Source: Gnetum montanum (taxonomy: Eukaryota > Streptophyta > Gnetopsida > Gnetales > Gnetaceae). Taken from it: a stretch of 64,000 nt of DNA. The position numbers were made by a program, and so were the translations under genes. The first letter of the stretch is position 1; every line of letters starts with the position of its first letter. The stretch lies in the NCBI GenBank assembly GCA_015680685.1, contig MNCI01002923.1, positions 142,692 through 206,691 on the forward strand, in the 5' to 3' direction. Below, in pieces: positions 20,080 through 29,100 of this stretch. A model generated the notes under the pieces. It was not told where the DNA came from and did not search any database. It worked only from the letters and a program-made list of their open reading frames with translations.

Positions 20080-23000
20080 TAAACCATGAAAATGACCTAG
20101 GGGAATAGACACCTCAAAGTAGAGCTTAAAATAAGCTTTAAGAATACACTTCTTATACAAGTTTGAACTCCATAAAAATTCGGAAGTTACCATCTCAATT
20201 GATGTCAGGTTTGAAGGAAGATACTAATCCTTAAGATCTATAACATCCCTCCAACCATTATTTTACATGAAAAGCAAAAGATACTTATGCGGCCAAAAAA
20301 CTATTTTTACTCAATCACAAGAGGGATAAGACTAATCTAAAATGGTGGTGTCACTAGGACATCCATCATATCCAATTCATCTTGGATGTAAGAGACTTTT
20401 CCTTCTACATAATTCCATATCTATGCAAGAGAACATCTCTCGATGGGTTTCTTTTTGTAATCAATTTGAAGGTTCACCATGATTGTAATAACTCGTTCTA
20501 GTTGCCGCATCTTGCTTGCTATATTTGGTGGTTTGAACCCTTGATGTGCTATTTATTTAACCTTTGCCTTGTATTTTTACCCTCTCTTTGCTTTTGCTTG
20601 GGTGTTCTTTTATAGTATGATAAATTCTTGGGTTAGTTGTGATTAAGCCTTACTTTTATTTATCACCATTGGGTTCAAATTTGCATATACCTTGCTTTTA
20701 CCCTTATTTCATGTATTTTAGTATTTTAATTATTTTATTATTATTTTTAATCTAATTTAGCATTTGTGCTTTGTAATTACCTTCATGGGATGTATGTAAT
20801 ATCTTAATTTGTTTTACTTTGACTTTTTAACATTAGTCATATAGTTGGAATTTGCTAATATTTGGACTTTTGGGTTTATTTAACATGTGCCTTGCTTTTT
20901 ATATATTTTTGGTATCTTAGTTATTTTATTTTATTTTATGTTTTTAGCATTAAATAGTTGATCTATATGCCTTGTTACTACCTTTGTAAGATGTTTAGGT
21001 ATTCTAATTGTTTTAATTTATTTTAGTTTAGTTTATTTAGAATATCATGTGGCTTGCATGGTTAAGCTATGTGTTTTGTAATTACCTTTTTGGATATATG
21101 TGATATTTAGATTTATTTTATTTTTAGCATATATACACTAACAAGTTTTGTTGAAGTTTTGAATAAGAAAATATAAATGGGCCATTAGCACATGGGGTTC
21201 TACATTAAGCATGTGGTATGCTTTGTTCATTATGTGTTTGACATGTCTTTTATCATCATCATCCTAGCCTTATTCCAACAAAATGGTTTCAACTACATGC
21301 TTTCATTTTTGCCATTTGCCTCTATGAAGAGCTAGATCTTTTTTTATTTGTAGTTTGCTCAAATCATCTTCAATTGTTTTTTCCCAAGTCTTTTTTGGGC
21401 TTTCTTGAAATAGTGATGTAGTAACATTTTTTTGGTATGCTCATTCTCTAATCTTCTTTACACATGTCTAACGTTTGACACATCTTTTTATTTGGTGAAT
21501 TAATTAATTGTTTGGTATTTTATTTTTAGAGTGATAGTACGGTTGGATTTCTACCCTAAACCTTGGTTAGTATTTGGAGTTCACATAGCTATTAGAAAGA
21601 ACCTATGATACCCTATGAGACTTTTGTTGAGATATCGATTCTTTTTAAAAATAATATTTATTTTAATTTTAGAAATTTAGGGTTAATTATATTTTCTTTT
21701 ATTTTTAGTTTTTCTTGAGAGATTACCTAATTATTTTGACCTTGGCATGTCCTTATGAATATAAATACATAACAACCTTTTTATTAGAAATCATTCATTT
21801 GCTTCACTAACCTTTGGGAGATAGAACTAGAAAGGGAAAATTTGAAAAATAGGAAAGAAGCCTCATGAAAGTCAATGCAACCACTTAGATTTAGGTAAGT
21901 GTTTTCATTTTAGGTTCCATTTTAGATCTTACTTGGATTTGACCTTTGACCTTTGCCTCCATCTAGGTTTTGGAGTTGATTTTAGGTGATTGCAGCTATG
22001 CAAATGCTTAAAGGAGATACTTAGGAGATCTGAGCCATGTGAGGGTTTTCATCATCAATGTTGTTAATTAGGTAGAAATATTTATTACAATGGTCTTCTT
22101 TTAGGTCTTTAGAATATTTGGTTATGTGCAAATTCGATTTGGCTTGTTCAACAACTATTTAGTGAAATGTTTTAGGGCATTTCTCTCCCAGATATAGTTT
22201 GCCTATGCATGTTTTTGCAATTTGAGATTATAATATTGATTTTATCATAAATTGGATGTTTCCTTTGTTGAATTTTTGGGACATATAACTAGGGTTTTCT
22301 ACTATAATTCACATTTTTGAGGCCTAAGTTAACTTTGAAAAATGATAACACAAAATGCAAAGTTACTCAACATGATGGCATGGACCCTGAGGCATCCTTA
22401 CTGACACATTACAACCTCATCATAAGGTTGTGATGAATTTTGATGTTAAATTCTTGAAGCACATGCAAAAACAAAAATTTTTGAAGCACATGCAAAAACA
22501 AACAACTTTTGGAAAGTGGCCCACCTTTGTTAGATTTTGAAAATTATGAAAATGATTAAAAATAGCTTTTAGAGCTTCGTGAAGTGACTTGAAGTTGGAA
22601 ACAATAACTTCTGACCCTAATATCTAGAATAGCTCTTGGACCCTTAGGACCTTATATGTAGCCATTTATAAATTTTTAAGCTTATCAACCATTTGATACT
22701 ATATGAGACTTTGGGCTCCTTAACCTTTAGATATTTTAATACATGAGTTGTATGTTTCCTCATCAACTTAGGATTGATTTACTATATTTGTTTGTTTGCT
22801 AACATCATCTATTTTGTGAGTGGGTAGGTTGGAAATTTAGTTGTTAACTCAATGTTATTTGTTTTGTTTGGTGGAGCTTGCACAAAGGAAGTTGGCCAAT
22901 TGATTTTAAAGAGATTCTAAGGCATATTGTAATTCTTTTTTGTCTCTAACCATGAATTCCATGTCTCATTAATCTTTAAACAATGCTCCATGATAGAAAT

Positions 23001-23637
23001 CAAGGTGGTATTTTGGTTGATCTTCGTATTAGATTTAAAAAACAATAAAATATTCTTACATGAACATTTCGTTTAGTCTTGGATTTAAATAAAATATTTT
23101 TTGTGCAAAAAAGTATACATATTAGCTTTGGAATTTTTGAAAGTGAGAGTGGATGAAGCTTTCATAGATTGGGGCTTAAGTGGTGGTGGAATTTCATTTA
23201 AATATCTTAATCATTTGATATTCTTTACTTGATGTTTGATGGTTTGGTTGTTTGGTACTTACTCTTTGGATGTAGTAAACCTTGTCCATGGCTATCTAGT
23301 TATCTCATGCTTAGTTTCAAAACCCTTAAAGGAGTACTTATAGTTTATTTTTCCTATTGAGTATGTGGACCAACTTCCCCCTTTTTTTTCTCTCAAGTGT
23401 TATAAGTGTTGGCTTGAGGAGTAGTTGAAGAAGTTGGAGTTAGATGAGTAGTTTATTTATGTTTGTAATGTTATGTATTTGATTAGGTTATAAGTTTAGC
23501 TAGTGCTTGTAATTCGTAATTTGTATGCCCTTTGGTTAGTAGTGTTAACTTTATACTTGCCTCTTTTGGTGCATGCCTAACTTTGTTCTACTTTTTATTT
23601 AAGTTGGTAATGTTAATTTTATGTTTATGATTAGATT
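20080..23637. other. AT-rich intergenic DNA
   Basis: Long T-rich stretches with no supported gene except the LINE relic at 21258-21500 listed separately. No further domain, RNA gene or LTR boundary could be recognised. Confidence 0.4.
21258..21500 (-). pseudogene. LINE reverse-transcriptase tail (relic)
   Basis: The minus strand at about 21405-21260 reads SPKKTWEKTIEDDLSKL, then DLALHRGKWQK, a stop, and KHVVETILLE. This matches the conserved C-terminal tail seen in many non-LTR retrotransposon polyproteins: a (R/P)KKTW block, an acidic DDL block, a D-x-A-x-(D/H)R-x-x-W block, and a basic HV end. A weaker upstream block (HVKKIRE-like) lies at about 21490-21430. Only this end is preserved, with an in-frame TGA and no upstream RT core. 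It was read by eye from a short motif, so confidence is moderate. Confidence 0.45.
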
Positions 23638-23649
23638 ATATTTTGTATT

Positions 23650-23808
23650 ATTGGGTGTTGAAACCTTGCAATACTTGTAATATAGATACATCCTACGATA
23701 TATGGTCTAATTAGAGCTATATAACTCGTCATTGCCCAGCGGAATCAAACCCATGACTTGGAAATTTTAAATCAAGAGTCTTACCATTAGGCTAACACTT
23801 CATTGTTA
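23650..23808 (-). mobile_element. tRNA-derived SINE 1
   Basis: On the minus strand an A-box-like TAGCCTAATGG and a B-box-like GGTTTGATTCC stand in the right order and spacing for an internal RNA polymerase III promoter. The 159-bp unit is flanked by a perfect 12-bp direct repeat, ATATTTTGTATT (23638-23649 and 23809-23820), read as the target duplication. The whole does not fold as a complete tRNA, so a SINE is the better call than a tRNA gene. Confidence 0.7.
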
Positions 23809-23883
23809 ATATTTTGTATTGTTAGTATTCAAATGCCTTGGCTATATGTTGGATATTTATTGGATTATTTTGTTGTTATAATT

Positions 23884-24050
23884 GGAACCATCACTTGGAG
23901 TGAAGGTGCTTGTTTCTTAATTCATAAGACCTAGGTTCAAGCTTAGGCATAACCACTTGAAAGAGGTTAGACTTTCACTCATTCACCAATCCTTCCAAGA
24001 AAGTGCTTGGTGAGATGAGAATTGAGCCTCTTGGTGATGATTCTATTTTT
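23884..24050 (+). mobile_element. tRNA-derived SINE 2
   Basis: A 167-bp unit with a B-box-like GGTTCAAGCTT at 23934-23944, ending in a T-run (TTCTATTTTT). It is flanked by a perfect 11-bp direct repeat, TTGTTATAATT (23873-23883 and 24051-24061). The A box is degenerate. The T-rich 3' end resembles that of Au-type plant SINEs. It lies only 75 bp from SINE 1 and in the opposite orientation. Confidence 0.7.
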
Positions 24051-24061
24051 TTGTTATAATT

Positions 24062-24701
24062 TTAATTGGAGATTTTGTATTTTCACTTGGGCATTAGGAA
24101 CTTCAAATTATTATTAGTGAAGAGGCAAGGGGCTATTAGCATTACCTTTTGAATATTTAAATTTATCCTATTACAAGTATTATTTTAACTCATTATGTAT
24201 TTAGTGCTTCTTTATAATTATTTAGTTTTGGATGGCTATTGCTTTGCCTATGAATTTTTATCAGCATTCTTTGATTTTTATTATGTTGCATTTCATTTTC
24301 TATCTAATGCCTTATTAGGGTGAGCATAGGTTAGGCAAGTGTTACAGTGATTTATTTTTAGCTATGGAAATGGACTTTCGAAACCTCATCTCAAAGAGTG
24401 CATGCTCCATGGGAGTAATTCCTCAACAAGCAAATCCAAAATTAGCTAAAATCTGAAGTTTCACATTTGGCCTTAAGACCAATGAGTCTCACAAGTCCAA
24501 CCAAAGAAGTGTTGGATAATGAAGTTAATACTAAATCTACTATTTCAAAATCACAAGTTCATGTTGATAGGAAGGAAGCTACATGAGGTCATCCTCACAA
24601 ACAAGGTTTGATAATAGATCAATTATTTTGACCTTGCAGTCATAGGATTGACCAACTTCATAAATCATACTACCACTATGGAAACACATACATTTGTCTT
24701 G
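24062..24701. other. AT-rich DNA up to element B, nothing recognised
   Basis: No coding or structural signal was found. The stretch ends at the ATGAA target duplication (24702-24706). Confidence 0.4.
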
Positions 24702-24706
24702 ATGAA

Positions 24707-25518
24707 TGATGGGATGCGATATCGCATGGGCCGCGATATCGCATCTTCCCTACGATATCGCGTATGCGATATCGCAGTCCGCCACAATGTCTATAAATAA
24801 GAAGCGGCTCTCCCTTGTTTCAGCATTAGTTTAGATTGTAGTGAAACTCTGGTAGTTTGATCCCTCCAGAGTTAGATTATTTTTCCAATGTCTACCCGCA
24901 GTGTGATGAATGTAATTGTACGACATTCTTTATTCGAGTGTGACGTACTTGGACGTGTACATGACCGGCAATAAAGATCGAGATTACTTCATCATTGTAG
25001 CATTCACTTTGTTATTTAATTATTTATTTAAATGTTATTTACTGCTGTCTCTCTCACCCTTAAACTCCTAGTAACATAGAATGAGTATGACTTGATTACA
25101 AGCATTTAAGTGTGACTACTTGGTATCCTAGTGGCGTACCTAGGATTTGCGCTTGGTAATCCCAGTGGTAGTCAGGCACAAAGTCCAAGATGAGTACGGA
25201 TGATCAAGGAATCAGTTGCTCATCACACTTAGGCTAGATTGGATCTTCTTACCCTTTCCATCCTAGCTTAGCTTAGTTAATATTATTTTTCATTGCCTTC
25301 ATGAGTAGCGTTAGAATTAGGAACACATCATACACCTCACTCTGGACTAAACCATACGTCACAAAGCTAATACTAGTCCAGGTGGGAAGATAGCGAACTG
25401 CGACCTAAGGATAACTATCTAGGTGCCACAACTAGTTCGTCTGCAGAGTTCGACCGGATCATGTGTGAGAACGCTCATATTTGTATGGTTGAGTGTAGGG
25501 GTACCTCACCACTCATCA
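24707..25518 (+). repeat. 5' LTR of element B
   Basis: It starts TGATGGGATGCGATATCGCA and ends ACCTCACCACTCATCA, so the termini TGATG/CATCA are inverted repeats. The other copy is at 32062-32887. Confidence 0.9.
24712..24799 (+). promoter_or_regulatory. Element B LTR core promoter with palindrome cluster
   Basis: Four copies of the palindrome GCGATATCGC, or close variants, are packed into 65 bp. They are followed by a TATA box, CTATAAATAAG, at about 24791-24801. The palindromes are likely binding sites for a dimeric factor; that is inference. In the 3' LTR several copies have lost CpGs through C-to-T or G-to-A changes. Confidence 0.6.
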
Positions 25519-25537
25519 TAGGCGCCGTTGTCGGGGA
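25519..25537 (+). other. Primer-binding site of element B (tRNA-Asp type)
   Basis: Directly after the LTR comes TAGGCGCCGTTGTCGGGGA, which differs at about two positions from TGGCGCCGTTGCCGGGGA, the complement of the plant tRNA-Asp 3' end used by Athila elements. Confidence 0.75.
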
Positions 25538-25649
25538 CGGTGCTAGTTATCTAGATTAGTTATATCATACAAGGTCGCTGTAAAGGACTTAATGATATAT
25601 CTCCTAGAAAGAAGTAATTATAAAAAGTCACATAAATTCACACACAACA

Positions 25650-27149
25650 ATGCCTCTCCTACAAGATGATAATAACGCCACACTTAGTGAGGAAGTTCAT
25701 TGGAGAACCAACGAACTATATGACAATGAGGATTGGAGTATGCAACCTGAAGTGGGAGTCTCTTATAAACATGAACGAAAAAACTGTCATCGCAACACAT
25801 GAAAGCCTAACTTACCCGATGATGATGAACCTCCACTGGCCACTACAAGCTTAATGCAAATGCAAGAGGTTGTTCGAATCTCATGTAGGCATTGTAAAGA
25901 GAGTCGTCTACCTAGGCTTGATTTAAACAACTTTCCTAAATTTTCAGGAGGCTATGACTTAGATCCGTATCAACATTTACAAGCCTTCTACAATGCCTGA
26001 ACATGGAAAAATATTGATAACGGTTGGAAAAAACTTAAGTTCTTTCCTATGACACTTGTTGACCAAGCAAAAGTATGGTATAGATTGTTAAAACCAAATT
26101 CAATATGATGCTGTTCAACAATGGTAGAAGCCTTTAACAAAAAATATCAAACCTACACAAGAGTGTCAACCTTGAGGAAACAAATCCAAGGATGGAAACA
26201 AGCACAACATGAACCCTTGGACATGGCCTTAGAAAGATATTATCTACTATTAAACAACTGTCCAGGCCATGGGTTTTTTGAGGAAAGGCTAATGTACCAT
26301 ATCACTGATGGGCTACGTAATGAAACAAGAGAGACCTTAGGAGTATATGCCCAAGGTTAACTATACGAACTATGAACCCATCAAATCCAAGNTGGAAAGA
26401 AAGAATGAAGAGAATAAGTGCTCAACTGCCAATCATACATATGAATGCAACATATGCCTGTATGATCACCCCAAAGGTCAATGCCCAATATTGTTACATT
26501 TACATGAGCATTAGGGAAACACATTACATCTAGAGTTCATATAGAGATACTATGTTCGACCACAGTGGCAATAATCCCAATCGTGGGGGAAACCATCCCT
26601 ACACTGGAGGCACCCTTCATATTATCCAAATCCAAACACTTATCACATTTAACCTCCTGTTTCTCCATTCAGGCCACCATACTCTATCTCACCACAATAC
26701 CATTCTCCACAATACTATCAACCCATACCTCCAACACAAACACCACCTTGTGCACCTTATATTCCTCCTAAATTTCCACATTATCATCCTTTCCCTCCTT
26801 CCATAGTGCCACAAACTATTTCTAAGGTGTTTGTGCCACCGCAACAACCCACGAATAACACTTGTGCTACTACTATCAACAGCAGTGAAAAACCTTAGCA
26901 ACATCAAAAGCGCCCCTTCTTTAAACATGACCATAAGAAGGGACAACATCATTCTGAGGCCACTACATCTCCCAACCTAGCACAAGTCCCACACTGTGGT
27001 GCACCCTTACCTTCAAACCCAATGCCTCATGTAACTTTATCAGGGCCACCAACTTACACTCCAACAACCATGCAGCCCAATGAACACAACCATGGGAGGC
27101 ATCATCCTAATCCTTGCATACCATCTCACGGTCCCAAATATTATAGTGG
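25650..27149 (+). pseudogene. Element B gag (broken, runs into the N gap)
   Basis: The ATG at 25650 opens a frame that can be followed, with a few stops, to 26360. The blocks are DDDEPPLATTSL, LDLNNFPKFSGGYDLDPYQH, WKNIDNGWKKLKFFP, AKVWYRLL, FNKKYQTYTRVSTLRKQIQG, HEPLDMALERYYLLLNNCPG and LGVYAQG. These are the capsid blocks of Retrotrans_gag and align well with elements C and D. At 26447-26488 comes an unusual zinc knuckle, CNICLYDHPKGQCP, followed by a Pro/His/Thr-rich tail with KRPFFKHDHKKG. Stops at about 25800 and 26000 and the N at 26392 break the frame. Confidence 0.75.
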
Positions 27150-27544
27150 NNNNNNNNNNNNNNNNNNNNNNNNNNNNNNNNNNNNNNNNNNNNNNNNNNN
27201 NNNNNNNNNNNNNNNNNNNNNNNNNNNNNNNNNNNNNNNNNNNNNNNNNNNNNNNNNNNNNNNNNNNNNNNNNNNNNNNNNNNNNNNNNNNNNNNNNNNN
27301 NNNNNNNNNNNNNNNNNNNNNNNNNNNNNNNNNNNNNNNNNNNNNNNNNNNNNNNNNNNNNNNNNNNNNNNNNNNNNNNNNNNNNNNNNNNNNNNNNNNN
27401 NNNNNNNNNNNNNNNNNNNNNNNNNNNNNNNNNNNNNNNNNNNNNNNNNNNNNNNNNNNNNNNNNNNNNNNNNNNNNNNNNNNNNNNNNNNNNNNNNNNN
27501 NNNNNNNNNNNNNNNNNNNNNNNNNNNNNNNNNNNNNNNNNNNN
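27150..27544. other. Assembly gap (395 N)
   Basis: Run of undetermined bases within element B, after the gag tail. Open frames spanning it have no meaning. Confidence 1.
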
Positions 27545-28585
27545 AGAATAAAGAAAGACAGACCAAGAGGGAATGATTAGGGTGTGACATCAAGGGGACT
27601 TGTGGATTCTCTTTGGTGACATCTGTGGGAGTTATCATGCAATGTGGTTGTACTAAGATCCTTGTAGATTTAATGAAAAATGGAAGTAAGAGTAGTCAAA
27701 AGGGCACTTGAAAATCAAATGTTGTTCTAAGGGGTCCCACTAGTTAGACATGCACCCATCCCTGAAGGTTGGCAGCTTCTCTGGATTTAGTAAAGTTCAA
27801 AAAATAGAAAAAAAAAGTGCTATAAAACAAAAATCACTCCTCCCTTGTACTAAACGCCAAGGATCGTACGCCTTGTTGTTCTGGTACTCTCATAGTTGCT
27901 CATCATGGGATGAAACAATGCAATGTCACTGATTAGAGGAGTGGACTTGGTCTTGATCTTGGAACGATGGGTTAATGACACGTTAATCATGCTTTACACG
28001 CAGGATTCATCGTGCCTTGGGTCAGTTACCTCATGTCCCAATCTCTCTGATCCCTTTCTGTAGTTCGTCTCATCTCACTATTTGTGTAATTGTAGCTCGT
28101 GTCCCGTGTAGCATAGAATTTTCACCTCATTCTGGTGATATTTACATGTGTGTGTTTTGTGGAGTTAGTGCGGATTACATTTAACGCTTCTAGTGCCCAC
28201 GGACACTTTAAGTGTGGTTACACAAGGGCATAATAGGTTGAAACCTGCTTTGGGGAGGATCCACTTGTGTAAATTTTCATAATCTTCACTGATTCTCTAG
28301 CTCAAACACACAATTTCTTACCCTTATCTTAATTTTTCAATTGATTTTATTTCCCTACTATTATTCCTCTAAATTTTAACATTCCAATGTACCATTACAT
28401 TTCCTTTTTTCGTAACAGCCAAATTTTTATTGCTAAAGCTCACATCATTATCATTAAGAGTGCCTCTCAACTCAATGAAATTACCCTAGGATATCTTAAT
28501 ACTTTCCCATGTCCTCAATTTCAAACATTAATTTCAAGAAAATCATTAAAAATTCAGTATTTTTCGTGTCTCACATCACTAGGGA
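27545..28585. other. Element B region between gag and internal promoter, no recognised gene
   Basis: Protease, RT, RNase H and integrase blocks were looked for in all frames and not found. The part from about 27900 to 28320 is presumably the counterpart of the long non-coding stretch after integrase in element C. Confidence 0.4.
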
Positions 28586-28632
28586 CGAGATATCGCATAC
28601 GCAATATCGCGTCCTATTTACCTATAAATAGG
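28586..28632 (+). promoter_or_regulatory. Internal LTR-like promoter of element B
   Basis: The sequence GAGATATCGCATACGCAATA continues into TATCGCGTCC and is followed by CCTATAAATAGGAACCCTC and, downstream, TTAGCATCATTTT. The element B LTR has the same order: GATATCGC-type palindromes, TCTATAAATAAGAAG and TTCAGCATTAGTTT. It stands about 480 bp upstream of the accessory ATG (29101). I infer a second promoter for the accessory gene. Confidence 0.65.
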
Positions 28633-28802
28633 AACCCTCACCACAATACTTAGCATCATTTTGCCATTCACATGGGGGGAGTTTTTGGAATTTTTCTCTA
28701 CGACTTACGATTACGTAACCCTTGCTTTTTCACTCATATCTCGCTCACTGGTGCTCCGATTTTCATTCTATTTGAACCTGCTTGAACTCGGAGTGTTCAG
28801 TT

Positions 28803-28820
28803 TAGTCGTGGGGGAGAGAC
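28803..28820 (+). other. Internal polypurine-like block of element B
   Basis: TAGTCGTGGGGGAGAGAC resembles the true polypurine tract before the 3' LTR (CAGTCGTGGGGGTA). It lies about 200 bp downstream of the internal promoter, as does the similar block in element C. Confidence 0.5.
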
Positions 28821-29100
28821 ACTTGCCGAAAAGTGCCTAAATTTTTTGAAATTTATCATCACCTGAAGGACATCAATTAGGGTAATTAATACTAACACTT
28901 AGAATAATTATGTCAAAAATCATATGACCTTAGGTACACTGGGAGATTAAAATGAAAACCACCTAAGTCACAAGACCCATTATTACAATCTTCGGGCACA
29001 ATCACACATTATAACATAATATCTTCAATTAAGGCAAGCAGTAAGGTATAACTTGACTTTAAAAATAACCTTACTAACACTTGATCTATGTGATTGCAGA

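Noticed and set aside
23735-23812. tRNA gene on the minus strand
   Set aside because: A and B boxes are present, but acceptor and anticodon stems do not pair, and the unit is flanked by a 12-bp target duplication. A SINE fits better.
27022-27638. Long open frames of up to 184 codons
   Set aside because: They run through 395 undetermined bases and have no meaning.
27600-27720. Protease remnant in element B after the gap
   Set aside because: A short TKILVDL resembles a protease lead, but the DLG or DSG active site and the downstream blocks are missing.
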